From: Sediminibacterium sp. FEMGT703S
GTDB lineage: Bacteria; Bacteroidota; Bacteroidia; Chitinophagales; Chitinophagaceae
Direction: 5' to 3'
Length of the DNA: 64,000 nt
Assembly: GCA_002786355.1 (NCBI GenBank)
Contig: PGCO01000003.1
Span: 372,001-436,000 of the forward strand
Shown here: positions 18,033 through 26,412 of the stretch, piece by piece
Layout of the letters: every line of letters starts with the position of its first letter
Position numbering within the stretch: the first letter of the stretch is position 1
The notes under the pieces: generated by a model
What the model was told of the DNA's origin: nothing
Seen by the model: the letters and a program-made list of their open reading frames with translations, nothing else
Databases searched by the model: none
Made by a program: the position numbers and the translations under genes

Positions 18033-19012
18033 ATTACTAATAAGCTACAGCCTCTCATATCTGCATGATCCATTCTACCCAACACTTCAAAACTGCCATC
18101 TGAATATACTTTACCAATGTCTTGGGTAGCAATAAATGAGCAGCTATAAATATTTGCAAGATCAATAATTTGTATAAGACCAGTACCCTCTGTAAATATT
18201 TCAAAAGGATCATCTTCTTTTCTTACATATATTTTCATCCAAGGAGGACATTGATACCTTCCATTTCCTTTTGAGTAGGCTTGACTTAATAATTCCGTCA
18301 TTCCATATTCTGCATGAATAGTTTTTACTCCCAACCGATTGGTCAAGGTTTCATGAAGTTCTAAACGAGTTAATTCTCGTCCCCTCCCTTTCATCCCACC
18401 TGTTTCCATAACCACTGTATAATTTAATTGCATTGGGAATTGCGCAGAAAAATCTAACAAAGCAAATGTCACCCCTAGCAATAAAGTTTTTTGACCTTTG
18501 GCTTCCAATTCAGCTAAGGTTTTGGCTAAATCGGCATAATTGTACAAATAGAAGCCACTTTGAGCAGATTTACTCATTTGAATCATCTTATTAGCCATAT
18601 AAACCAAGGAGGAGTTTTCTCTCTCTAAATAGGCAGGTAATAATGCAAGCACACACCATTCTTCTAAAGCACCATACTCCAATTGGAACCCACTAATAAA
18701 ACTTTTTTCATAAATGGAAAGTTCTGAAACATAATGCCTACTAGTAATCATACCAGTAGTTCCACTACTTTCAAATATCTTTTGGGCCTGACGACTACCA
18801 GTTACAACGGGCAGATGCTTAAAAAAAGAAATAGGCAACGCGGGTATATTTTGTGGTATCTTAACATTGGTATGAGCAGGACAAATTAAATCGACCCATT
18901 GCCGATAAACTTTATTGTGTTCATATTGTAATCTAAATACGGCATTACAGTATTTATCTAGTGAAAATTCACTTGCTGAAAAAATATTGTTAATATCAAA
19001 GGGTAGTACCAA
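18029..19012 (-). CDS. LuxE-like acyl-protein synthetase / AMP-binding family protein
   Basis: 327 residues. Similar in layout to LuxE and its Bacteroidota relatives: an N-terminal region with ISFFKHLPV, an ATP/AMP-binding ESSGTTGMITSRHYVS motif near residue 85, ETGGMKGRGRELTR, and HAEYGMTELLSQAY, which corresponds to the YG-T-E block of adenylating enzymes. The family activates carboxylic acids as acyl-adenylates and can move them to a Cys. No LuxC-like reductase is encoded in this window, so the role is not bioluminescence-like aldehyde supply. No ATG is available; TTG at 19010-19012 preceded by AAGG is the best start. Confidence 0.78.
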   Translation of the reverse strand: MVLPFDINNIFSASEFSLDKYCNAVFRLQYEHNKVYRQWVDLICPAHTNVKIPQNIPALPISFFKHLPVVTGSRQAQKIFESSGTTGMITSRHYVSELSIYEKSFISGFQLEYGALEEWCVLALLPAYLERENSSLVYMANKMIQMSKSAQSGFYLYNYADLAKTLAELEAKGQKTLLLGVTFALLDFSAQFPMQLNYTVVMETGGMKGRGRELTRLELHETLTNRLGVKTIHAEYGMTELLSQAYSKGNGRYQCPPWMKIYVRKEDDPFEIFTEGTGLIQIIDLANIYSCSFIATQDIGKVYSDGSFEVLGRMDHADMRGCSLLVI

Positions 19013-19033
19013 CCTTGTTTGTATTGTTTTAAC

Positions 19034-19041
19034 TAAATTTG
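19034..19041 (+). promoter_or_regulatory. -7 promoter box TAAATTTG for the lipoprotein gene
   Basis: A full TAnnTTTG match, 16 nt before the ATG at 19058. It lies in the short divergent space with the LuxE-like gene. Confidence 0.45.
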
Positions 19042-19057
19042 AATAGAAAGTATACTG

Positions 19058-19510
19058 ATGAGAACAAAATTATTAATCCTGCTGACAATTGCCGTCTTTT
19101 TTTCTAGTTGCAAAAAAGACGAGTTTAATACTAAACCTACATTAACTTTTGGGGATGTTAATACTACAACGCTCAGACAAGGTAATTTGCTCATTTTTTC
19201 TTTGAATTTTACAGATAAAGAGGGCGATATTCAAGATACACTATGGGTCCAAAAAATTTCTAGAACCTGCCCAACTACACCTGGTGTTCAGTTCATTAGT
19301 CCTAACAAGGTTCCCGATTTTACAGGTACTCCCAATTTGAAAGGGAAACTAGAAATTACATTTGTATATAATGCTAATGTACCAGGAACACCATCAATTG
19401 TAGGTTGCAATAATAGAAACGATACTGCGTATTTTAGGTTTTGGTTAAAAGACAAAGGAAATAATCGCAGCGACACTATCAACTCTCCTGATATTATCTT
19501 AATCAGATAA
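19058..19510 (+). CDS. Small lipoprotein, unknown function
   Basis: 150 residues. A signal peptide with lipobox FFSSC puts the lipidated Cys at residue 18, followed by KKDE. The mature part is predicted to be beta-rich (TLTFGDVNTTTLRQGNLLIFSLNFTDKEGDIQD), resembling small Ig-like or cadherin-like lipoproteins of Bacteroidota, but I recognise no named family. It contains a Cys pair (RTCPTTPG, VGCNN) that could form a disulfide. The stop codon overlaps the start of the UbiA-like gene (TAATG), so they are probably co-translated. Confidence 0.75.
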   Translation: MRTKLLILLTIAVFFSSCKKDEFNTKPTLTFGDVNTTTLRQGNLLIFSLNFTDKEGDIQDTLWVQKISRTCPTTPGVQFISPNKVPDFTGTPNLKGKLEITFVYNANVPGTPSIVGCNNRNDTAYFRFWLKDKGNNRSDTINSPDIILIR

Positions 19511-20421
19511 TGCAGATTGCCCGTTTCATAAAAGGCTTTTTTTACGGAAATTATTTTTACGGCATTTGTGCAGTTGCTTTGGCAATAGAGTGTTCCGTTC
19601 AATTAAGTTTACCGCTGAATAGTATTTTATTTTATTTACTGCTGTTTTCAATTACAGTCCTGTACTATACCCATGCCTATTATATTGAATCTAAGAGATC
19701 CCCTATTCAGTTTAATGACAGGACAAACTGGTATTTAAATAATCAAAAATGGATTGAAAAATCTCAACTTACACTTACTGGCATAATCTTTCTCCTCCTT
19801 ATTTTGATGCTGAATGGATTACAACCGCATTTTACTAAAATCAGTCCGATCAGCTGGATCATATTAGCTGTTTTTCTGTTACTTGGAGCTGGTTATTACA
19901 AAAGTCTTTACCCCAAATGGGGTAATTGGGGCCTAAGAGGGCATGGTTTATTAAAGCCGCTGATAATTGGAGCGACTTGGGCAGGAATGGTTTCCTTTGC
20001 TCCAGTTATTTTTTTTGACTTAAGCTATCCTGGCAGAGATCAAAGCCTAGAAAGTCTCACCTGGCTTTTACTTTTAAAAAACTGGCTCTTCATCAGTATT
20101 TTATGTATGCTTTTTGATTTCAAAGATTATGCTACTGACGCCAATCAAGAATTAAAAACTTGGGTAGTAAAATTTGGAATAAGAAAAACTTTGTATTGGA
20201 TTATTCTACCGATGAGTATAATCAGCATGACTGGATATTGGTTATTTACTTTGCATCAATCTTTTAATGCGCATAGAATTTTATTCAACAGTATCCCTTA
20301 TTTATTGTTAATAACTGTTTCTGCATTAATGTACCAACGTAAAAGCATTCTCTATTATCTTGCAATCATTGATGGATTAATGCTGGCAAAAGCAATTTGT
20401 GGCATTATTGGCATGAACTGA
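19510..20421 (+). CDS. UbiA-like integral membrane protein
   Basis: 303 residues with about eight or nine hydrophobic helices. The overall layout and the cytoplasmic motif CMLFDFKDYATDANQELKTWVVKFG match the second Asp-rich motif of UbiA prenyltransferases (D-x-K-D-x-x-x-D followed by a T-W/T-P-VKFG segment). The first Asp-rich motif (usually NDxxDxxxD) is not clear; the corresponding loop reads IQFNDRTNWYLNNQKW. It may be a divergent member with changed substrate or no prenyltransferase activity. The start overlaps the lipoprotein stop (TAATG). It is followed 16 bp later by the M42 peptidase gene. Confidence 0.65.
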   Translation: MQIARFIKGFFYGNYFYGICAVALAIECSVQLSLPLNSILFYLLLFSITVLYYTHAYYIESKRSPIQFNDRTNWYLNNQKWIEKSQLTLTGIIFLLLILMLNGLQPHFTKISPISWIILAVFLLLGAGYYKSLYPKWGNWGLRGHGLLKPLIIGATWAGMVSFAPVIFFDLSYPGRDQSLESLTWLLLLKNWLFISILCMLFDFKDYATDANQELKTWVVKFGIRKTLYWIILPMSIISMTGYWLFTLHQSFNAHRILFNSIPYLLLITVSALMYQRKSILYYLAIIDGLMLAKAICGIIGMN

Positions 20422-20437
20422 ATATAAACATACAACT

Positions 20438-21550
20438 ATGGCAAAAGCTAAAACAACCAAGACAAAAGCCGTTACCACGGATAAGTCTATGGATTTTCTT
20501 AAAAAATACATCAATACCCCATCTCCTGTTGGATTTGAAAGCGGGGGACAAAAAGTATGGATGGAATATATAAAGCCCTATGTAGACACCATTTTTACCG
20601 ACCCCTATGGAACTGCCGTAGGTGTTATTAATCCTACAGCTCCATTTAAAATTGTAATTGAAGCGCATTGTGACGAAATAAGTTGGTTTGTTAATTACAT
20701 TAATGACCAAGGGCTGATTTATTTAAAAAGGAATGGAGGGGTTGATCATCAAATTGCACCCGCTAAAAGGGTGATTATACACGGTAAGAAAGGACCAGTA
20801 AAAGCAGTTTTTGGATGGCCGGCTATACATACCCGTTTAAGTAATCCAGAGCAAAAAGAGCCATCTCCTAAAATTGAGAACCTCTGTCTAGATAGTGGTG
20901 CCAGAAGTAAAAAAGAAGTAGAAGCACTTGGCATTCGAATAGGTTCAGTTGTAACTTATGAAGAAGGATACGATGAATTAGCCTATGATTTTATTATTGG
21001 TCGTGCCTTTGACAACAGAGTGGGTGGATTCATGATTGCAGAAGTAGCTCGCTTATTAAAAGAAAATAAAAAGCAATTGCCGTATGGTCTTTATGTGGTA
21101 AATGCAGTGCAAGAAGAAATTGGATTAAGGGGAGCAGAAATGATTGCGCGCAGAATCAAACCGAATATTGCTATCATAACAGATGTTACACACGATACAA
21201 GTACGCCTATGATTAGTAAAATTATTGAAGGCGATATACAATGTGGGAAAGGCCCTTCACTTGCATTTGCTCCAGCAATTCACAACAAGTTATTAGAGGT
21301 AGTAGAAACAGTTGCTGAAAAAAATAAAATTCCTGTTCAAATGCGTACGCTAAGCAGGAGCACTGGTACCGATACGGATAGTTTTGCCTATGCTAACGAC
21401 GGCTGTCCATCCGTGTTGATTTCGATCCCACTAAGATATATGCATACTACAGTAGAAATGATCCATAAAAAAGACATTGAAGATACAATTAAGCTTATGT
21501 ATGAGACCTTGCTTACATTAACGCCAAAAACTAATCTTAGCTATTTATAA
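20438..21550 (+). CDS. M42-family metallopeptidase (glutamyl aminopeptidase/endoglucanase-like)
   Basis: 370 residues. It has all M42 landmarks: a first metal ligand in EAHCDEISWF (H77), the bridging Asp in GRAFDNRVGG, the catalytic Glu pair in VQEEIGLRGAE, a TDVTHDT ligand segment and a last ligand in PLRYMHTTVEM. M42 enzymes are cytoplasmic, large dodecameric aminopeptidases with two metal ions. A Lys/Thr/Ala-rich N-terminal tail of ~15 residues is unusual. It begins a tight plus-strand run with a glutamine amidotransferase (2 bp gap), an ATP-grasp-like protein and MiaE. Confidence 0.93.
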   Translation: MAKAKTTKTKAVTTDKSMDFLKKYINTPSPVGFESGGQKVWMEYIKPYVDTIFTDPYGTAVGVINPTAPFKIVIEAHCDEISWFVNYINDQGLIYLKRNGGVDHQIAPAKRVIIHGKKGPVKAVFGWPAIHTRLSNPEQKEPSPKIENLCLDSGARSKKEVEALGIRIGSVVTYEEGYDELAYDFIIGRAFDNRVGGFMIAEVARLLKENKKQLPYGLYVVNAVQEEIGLRGAEMIARRIKPNIAIITDVTHDTSTPMISKIIEGDIQCGKGPSLAFAPAIHNKLLEVVETVAEKNKIPVQMRTLSRSTGTDTDSFAYANDGCPSVLISIPLRYMHTTVEMIHKKDIEDTIKLMYETLLTLTPKTNLSYL

Positions 21551-21552
21551 GC

Positions 21553-22392
21553 ATGGTAACATTGCAAAAGAACAATTTAAGGATAGCTATCTTAGACTTG
21601 TATGAAGGACAAGCCAATGAAGGCATGCGTTGTATTAGGGCTATTTTAGCAGAGTGGAGTAAAGCCCATGAATTTGATATTATTGTAGATGAATTTAATG
21701 TTCGTCAATTCAATGAAGTACCGTCATTAGCTTATGATCTATATATTTCTAGTGGAGGGCCAGGATCTCCACTAGAAACAATTGGATCAGATTGGGAGAA
21801 AGCATATTTTAATTGGCTCGAAAATCTCAGCGAGTGGAATAATAACAATGAAAATTTTCCAAAAAAACATGCTTTCTTTATTTGTCACAGTTTTCAATTA
21901 CTATGCCGATACTATGAAATAGGGAATGTATGTAAAAGAAAATCCACTTCATTTGGGGTATTCCCAGTTCATATGATGGAAGATGGTCATTTTGAAAAAA
22001 CATTTGAAGGACTTAATGACCCCTTTTACTGTGTAGACAGCCGAGACTTTCAAGTGATTGAACCCAATCATGAGAAAATAAGGCAAATGGGAGGAGCTAT
22101 TTTAGCCATTGAAAAAAATAGACCACATGTCCCTTTTGAAAGAGCAATCATGTCGGTTCGCTTTAATGAATACTTTATGGGAACCCAGTTTCATCCGGAA
22201 GCAGACGCAATTGGTATGGCCATGTATTTACAGCGGGAAGACAAAAAGAAAGTAGTTATTGAAGCACATGGTGAAGCAAAATGGCAAAGCATGGTAGAAC
22301 AACTAATGGATCCCGGTAAAATCTTATGGACCTATAGCCATATTCTTCCTAACTTTCTTACACATGCAGCCAATCAATTGGCTCCTTATTAA
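21553..22392 (+). CDS. Class I glutamine amidotransferase-like protein
   Basis: 279 residues. The fold is that of class I (triad) amidotransferases: an early strand with IAILDLYEGQANEG, an oxyanion region YISSGGPGSP, a nucleophile candidate C111 in FFICHSFQLLCRYY, and a His-Glu pair in GTQFHPEAD (H214, E216). The nucleophile elbow reads CHSFQ where the family normally has G-x-C-x-G. An active site is plausible but unusual. No synthase domain is fused. The gene is 18 bp upstream of an ATP-grasp-like gene, a natural partner for an amidotransferase subunit. Confidence 0.8.
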   Translation: MVTLQKNNLRIAILDLYEGQANEGMRCIRAILAEWSKAHEFDIIVDEFNVRQFNEVPSLAYDLYISSGGPGSPLETIGSDWEKAYFNWLENLSEWNNNNENFPKKHAFFICHSFQLLCRYYEIGNVCKRKSTSFGVFPVHMMEDGHFEKTFEGLNDPFYCVDSRDFQVIEPNHEKIRQMGGAILAIEKNRPHVPFERAIMSVRFNEYFMGTQFHPEADAIGMAMYLQREDKKKVVIEAHGEAKWQSMVEQLMDPGKILWTYSHILPNFLTHAANQLAPY

Positions 22393-22410
22393 ATATATAA
22401 AAACGATTGT

Positions 22411-23607
22411 ATGGTTCCTTCTATCAGAAAACAATTCAACGAATCTTTTACTGAACTGAAGTATCAGGAGTACCTCTCATCATTAAATGAAAAATTTAAA
22501 GGAGCAATCGAATTTAGAGTAGCTGAAACACCCGTTTTTATTGATAGAATATTTAAAGAAAAAATTCTTTCCGCTTGCGAATCAATCGTGGATGTAATCG
22601 TAAAACCTGATTTTATTGAATTAACCAATCAAGCAATTCCTGAAAACGTAAAAGTACCTAACGAAAACAGCCATACCCATTTCATTGCATTCGATTTTGG
22701 AATTTGTGAGAATGAAGAAGGAGATTTAGAACCGCAACTAATAGAGATGCAAGGTTTTCCAACGCTTTTTGCTTATCAGATTTGGCACGATCAAATTAAT
22801 CGAAAATGTTTCTCTATTCCAGATAATTACAGCACCTATTTTAGCGACTTAGACGCTACTAGTTATACCCAATTATTAAAAGAAATGATTGTTGGCAATC
22901 ATTTGCCCGAAGAAGTTGTCTTATTAGAAATATTACCTCATCAACAAAAAACAAAAATTGATTTTTATTTTACAAAAGAATATACTGGAATATCAATTGT
23001 TTGTTTAACTGAGCTGATAAAGGAAGGTAGAGATTTATACTACTACAAAGAAGATAAAAAAATACAAATCAAGCGTATCTATAATCGAATCATTTTTGAT
23101 GATCTACAACAACAAGCAGAGTCTATTCAGGAAAAGGGAAAAATTCTTTTCGAAGACTTAAATGTTGAATGGGTTCCTCATCCTAATTGGTTTTATAGAA
23201 TCAGTAAATACACTATACCTTTTATTCATCATCCTTATGTTCCTTCCACTTGGTTTTTAAATGAGTTGAAACAAATTCCATCTGATTTAGAAAATTATGT
23301 TCTTAAACCTCTTTTTTCGTTTGCCGGACAGGGGGTTATTATTGATGTAACTGCTGCTGATATTGAAGCAGTAGCTGATCCTGAGAATTGGATTTTGCAA
23401 AGAAAAGTGAAGTATGCAGCTGTCGTTGAAACACCTAATGAACCTGCTAAAGCAGAACTAAGAATTTTTTATTTTTGGAAAGAAGGCGATGCAAGGCCTA
23501 TTCCTGTTAACAATTTAGCACGTTTAAGCAAAGGAAAAATGATTGGCGTACGATACAATCAAGATAAAGATTGGGTGGGTGGCAGTTTAGCTTATTTTGA
23601 AAAATAA
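22411..23607 (+). CDS. ATP-grasp-like protein, unknown function
   Basis: 398 residues, no signal peptide or membrane segment. The N-terminal half has no motif I can name. The C-terminal third looks like an ATP-grasp core: YVLKPLFSFAGQGVIID (Lys plus glycine-rich loop), WILQRKVKYAAVV (the hinge strand with QxKV), AELRIFYFW, and a last PVNNLARLSKGKMIGVRYN segment where metal-binding Asn/Glu residues would lie. Such enzymes join a carboxylate to an amine via acyl-phosphate. Its neighbours are an amidotransferase and MiaE. Substrate unknown; the ATP-grasp assignment is moderate. Confidence 0.6.
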   Translation: MVPSIRKQFNESFTELKYQEYLSSLNEKFKGAIEFRVAETPVFIDRIFKEKILSACESIVDVIVKPDFIELTNQAIPENVKVPNENSHTHFIAFDFGICENEEGDLEPQLIEMQGFPTLFAYQIWHDQINRKCFSIPDNYSTYFSDLDATSYTQLLKEMIVGNHLPEEVVLLEILPHQQKTKIDFYFTKEYTGISIVCLTELIKEGRDLYYYKEDKKIQIKRIYNRIIFDDLQQQAESIQEKGKILFEDLNVEWVPHPNWFYRISKYTIPFIHHPYVPSTWFLNELKQIPSDLENYVLKPLFSFAGQGVIIDVTAADIEAVADPENWILQRKVKYAAVVETPNEPAKAELRIFYFWKEGDARPIPVNNLARLSKGKMIGVRYNQDKDWVGGSLAYFEK

Positions 23608-23620
23608 TACTCATTCTATT

Positions 23621-24235
23621 ATGATCGATCATTTATCTCAGCATACAAAAAATATTCTTGGATTACAACTTCCTACAGACCCCAGATGGGTCAATTTGGC
23701 CAGTATATCTTTAGAAGCCATTTTAACTGATCACGCTTATTGCGAGCAGAAAGCGGCATTAACTTGTATCTCTTACATTCAACGTTATTCAGATCGAAAA
23801 GAATTGGTAGAAGCACTTGCACCTATTGTTACTGAAGAATGGGGACATTTTAGGGCAGTGCTTGCCGAATTAAATAAACGTGGGCTATCATTAGGAAAAC
23901 AACGCAAAGATGAATATGTAAATCAGCTATTAATTTTTCAGCGTAAAGGCGGACATATAGAAGATAGGTTACTAGACCAACTGCTTACCATGGCCCTAAT
24001 TGAAGCAAGAAGTTGCGAGCGATTCAAGCGTTTAAGTGAAGGTTTAGAAGATGTATATCTTAGAAAATTCTATAGAAAATTTATGGAAAGTGAAGCCGGT
24101 CACTACACTTTATTTATTACCCTGGCCGAACTATATATTCCTAAAACTAAAGTTAGGGCCAGATGGAAAGAATGGCTTTCGCACGAAATAGAAATCATGA
24201 AACACCTCGAAATCAGAGGAGATCGAATTCATTAA
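23621..24235 (+). CDS. miaE: tRNA-(ms2io6A37)-hydroxylase MiaE-like
   Basis: 204 residues from the ATG at 23621; an in-frame TTG at 23597 overlaps the upstream gene and is not preferred. It is a ferritin-like four-helix diiron protein. Iron ligands are visible as LEAILTDHAYCEQKAA, TEEWGHFRAV, IEARSCERF and ESEAGHYTLF, matching MiaE spacing (E...ExxH...E...ExxH). MiaE hydroxylates the isopentenyl group of ms2i6A at tRNA position 37. The MiaA enzyme that starts this modification is encoded at the left edge of the window. It is the last gene of the run that begins with the M42 peptidase and is followed by a strong terminator. Confidence 0.9.
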   Translation: MIDHLSQHTKNILGLQLPTDPRWVNLASISLEAILTDHAYCEQKAALTCISYIQRYSDRKELVEALAPIVTEEWGHFRAVLAELNKRGLSLGKQRKDEYVNQLLIFQRKGGHIEDRLLDQLLTMALIEARSCERFKRLSEGLEDVYLRKFYRKFMESEAGHYTLFITLAELYIPKTKVRARWKEWLSHEIEIMKHLEIRGDRIH

Positions 24236-24280
24236 TAGCAAGTGGTCAACTTTTTCCATTCAAGACAATTGCAACAAAAA

Positions 24281-24302
24281 AGCCCCGAGTAACCTCGGGG
24301 CT
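24281..24302. terminator. Bidirectional intrinsic terminator between miaE and ompA
   Basis: A perfect 9-bp GC-rich stem (AGCCCCGAG / CTCGGGGCT) with loop TAAC, with A-run on the left and T-run on the right. It serves both converging genes. Confidence 0.9.
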
Positions 24303-24325
24303 TTTTACTATAGCTAGTTCACGAA

Positions 24326-25687
24326 TTATTCTTGAACCTTGAAATCAACTCTTCTGTTTAATGCTTTACCTTTTACAGATTTATTATCAGCAATTGGTTG
24401 GCTACTACCAAATCCTTCAGCAGTAAGTCTTGAAGCATCTACTTTCTTAGCTACTAAATAAGATTTAACCGCTTCAGCACGTTTCTTAGAAAGTGGCAAA
24501 TTGATTTTATCACTACCAGAAGCATCAGTATGACCTTCAACAAAAAGTTTTAAGGTAGGGTTATCATTTAACGCCTTAAGCACTTTATTTAACTCAACTT
24601 GAGATACTTTAGTAAGAACTGCAGAACCAGAAATAAACTGTACTTTCTTGTTATCAAAATTGTAAGCTACTTTCAATTCAGGACAACCATTGTTTTCACG
24701 AGTTCCCTTAATGCTAGGACACTTATCTTCTTCGTCATTAACACCATCACCATCTGTATCAGGAATTGGGCAACCTTGGTAACGAGCTAATCCTGGAACT
24801 GAAGGACATTTATCTTCATCATCATTAACACCATCTTTATCTGCGTCAGGTATAGGACATCCATTGTATTTAGCAATACCAGCAACTGTAGGACATTTAT
24901 CATTTTCGTCGTTAATACCATCTTTATCCGTATCTGGTACAGGACAACCATTGTATTTAGCAACACCCGCTACTGAAGGGCATTTATCTTCCTTGTCATT
25001 GATACCATCTTTATCAGTATCAACTGGTGCAGGTGGCGCAACAGGCATTGGTGGTGGTGGCGGAGGTGGAGTAACTAATACTGGAGCTGGCTTGTCTTTT
25101 AAAGGAGAAGCAATACCCAATGTATAAGCAGTATGGTTAACCGCTAAACCAGAAATAGCAGGGCGGAATAAAATTTGGGTATTGACAAATGTTTCACTAC
25201 CTAAATTAAATTGTAAACCTAATCCTGTGTTGGCTTGAGCCGCAAAATAAGTACCATTGTACATAGAAGCTCCCACACCAAAAGTCATGTAAGGAACAAG
25301 AAAATACTTATCAGTCAATAACTTCACATTGATATTAGCATCAGTTTCTAATAAAAATTGGTCTCTAATTGAAGGTGCTTTACCTGACTTCGGGTAGAAT
25401 GGATATTTAGAAAAATTTCCCGAAACAGTAGCCATAAAGTCTACATGCTCAGTTAATCCTTCAAAATACTGCAAAGCCATACCAAAAGACATTTCTTTCA
25501 TTGGAGTCCTTCCCTCTTTGGTTAAGACACGTGATAAGGAAGTTCTACTAATCTTATCAGCAGTATACATATCATTCAAGAAAACAGCTAAACCTAAGCT
25601 TGATCTTTTCTTGTAGCTAGTAGGTGCTTGGGCATATGTAGCAGTTGCCAAACCAATCACTATCAAAGAAAACAGAAATTTCTTCAT
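24326..25687 (-). CDS. OmpA-family outer membrane protein with thrombospondin type 3 repeats
   Basis: 453 residues. A signal peptide (cleavage near TYAQ-AP, residue 20) is followed by a beta-barrel-like N-terminal domain to about 195, then a Pro-rich linker (runs of Pro at 207-220). Four 29-residue Asp-rich repeats at 223-337 (DTDKDGINDKEDKCP type) are Ca-binding thrombospondin type 3 repeats. The C-terminal OmpA domain (about 345-453) contains LFVEGHTDASGSDKINLPLSKKRAEAV-like peptidoglycan-binding residues (TD, LS, RA.AV, NRRV). It anchors the outer membrane to the wall. A TATTTTTG box lies upstream. Confidence 0.95.
   Translation of the reverse strand: MKKFLFSLIVIGLATATYAQAPTSYKKRSSLGLAVFLNDMYTADKISRTSLSRVLTKEGRTPMKEMSFGMALQYFEGLTEHVDFMATVSGNFSKYPFYPKSGKAPSIRDQFLLETDANINVKLLTDKYFLVPYMTFGVGASMYNGTYFAAQANTGLGLQFNLGSETFVNTQILFRPAISGLAVNHTAYTLGIASPLKDKPAPVLVTPPPPPPPMPVAPPAPVDTDKDGINDKEDKCPSVAGVAKYNGCPVPDTDKDGINDENDKCPTVAGIAKYNGCPIPDADKDGVNDDEDKCPSVPGLARYQGCPIPDTDGDGVNDEEDKCPSIKGTRENNGCPELKVAYNFDNKKVQFISGSAVLTKVSQVELNKVLKALNDNPTLKLFVEGHTDASGSDKINLPLSKKRAEAVKSYLVAKKVDASRLTAEGFGSSQPIADNKSVKGKALNRRVDFKVQE
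24677..25021 (-). repeat. Four tandem ~87-bp repeats encoding thrombospondin type 3 units
   Basis: Four in-frame copies encode D(T/A)D.DG.ND..DKCP...G...Y.GCP.P units. The last copy is the most diverged (KGTRENNGCP). Each has two Cys that can form disulfides and Asp ladders for Ca2+. Copy number could vary among strains. Confidence 0.85.
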
Positions 25688-25712
25688 AAACAGTTTTTTG
25701 TTAATTTAAAAA

Positions 25713-25720
25713 CAAAAATA
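25713..25720 (-). promoter_or_regulatory. -7 promoter box TATTTTTG for ompA-like gene
   Basis: A full TAnnTTTG match, 25 nt before the ATG. It gives a conventional short 5' leader. Confidence 0.5.
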
Positions 25721-25762
25721 CAAGTTGAAATTGGTTTTCTAAAATTATGATAAGTTTATCTT

Positions 25763-26245
25763 TTAATTATTTTTACCACCAGGGGGTTCTACTACTTCTA
25801 ATTTAACCTTGGCCAACCCTTTACGCAAATATTGTAATTTTTCGGCAGCGGATCGTGATAAATCGATAACCCTGCCCTTTCTCTTCATCTTCGGATGCAT
25901 TTTATCATTGATTCTTACCACCACAGATTTACCGTTTTTTACATTCGTCACTTTAACCCAAGTTCCCAATGGCAAACTGTTACTTGCTCCTGTAAATAAC
26001 TTATTAGAAAACCGATCACCCGATGCTGTTTTGATACCCTCAAAACGGGCGCTGTAAAAGCTAGCTGTACCCAAAACCACTTTGCCTGTATAAATAAGAT
26101 TCGCATCTGCCTTTAGGGCACTATCTGTAGACCATAATAGGCTGTCCGGGAAACCCGGATTGTAAAGAATTGTGTCTGTTTGGGTTTGTGCTTTTATAGA
26201 GACAGTTATAATCAACCCCAGTATTAAAATAAATGAATGACGCAT
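25763..26245 (-). CDS. RlpA-like double-psi beta-barrel protein
   Basis: 160 residues with a signal peptide (cleavage near KAQTQT). The mature domain has the RlpA hallmarks: GTASFYSARFEGIKTASGDRF, LPLGTWVKVTNVKNGKSV, VRINDKMHP, and RVIDLSRSAAEKL, including the Asp used for glycan cleavage in RlpA lytic transglycosylases. There is no SPOR domain. It is likely a periplasmic or outer-membrane-associated wall-active protein. It has its own start after a 167-bp space in which I see only the palindrome at 26385-26401. Confidence 0.88.
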   Translation of the reverse strand: MRHSFILILGLIITVSIKAQTQTDTILYNPGFPDSLLWSTDSALKADANLIYTGKVVLGTASFYSARFEGIKTASGDRFSNKLFTGASNSLPLGTWVKVTNVKNGKSVVVRINDKMHPKMKRKGRVIDLSRSAAEKLQYLRKGLAKVKLEVVEPPGGKNN

Positions 26246-26384
26246 CCAGCATTTTTAGTTGAATAATGGAAGTTACCATAATATACAAAATACTGCAATT
26301 AGGTTTCTTCGTTTAGACGCATTAAGCCAAATTATATGCCGAAAATCAATTCAAATTAAAGATTTTATCATTCGATTAATATAA

Positions 26385-26401
26385 TTGCTGATTATCAGCA
26401 A
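26385..26401. repeat. Palindrome TTGCTGAT-T-ATCAGCAA after the aromatic operon
   Basis: A perfect 8-bp inverted repeat with 1-nt centre, 12 bp past the stop of the last operon gene. As RNA it would give a 6-bp stem with a 5-nt loop. There is no U-run, so it is a weak terminator candidate at best. Confidence 0.35.
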
Positions 26402-26412
26402 GTTATAGCAGA

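Noticed and set aside
24864-25127. Plus-strand ORF antisense to the thrombospondin-type repeats
   Set aside because: Its repeats are the mirror of the ompA-like coding repeats; no start signal or family.
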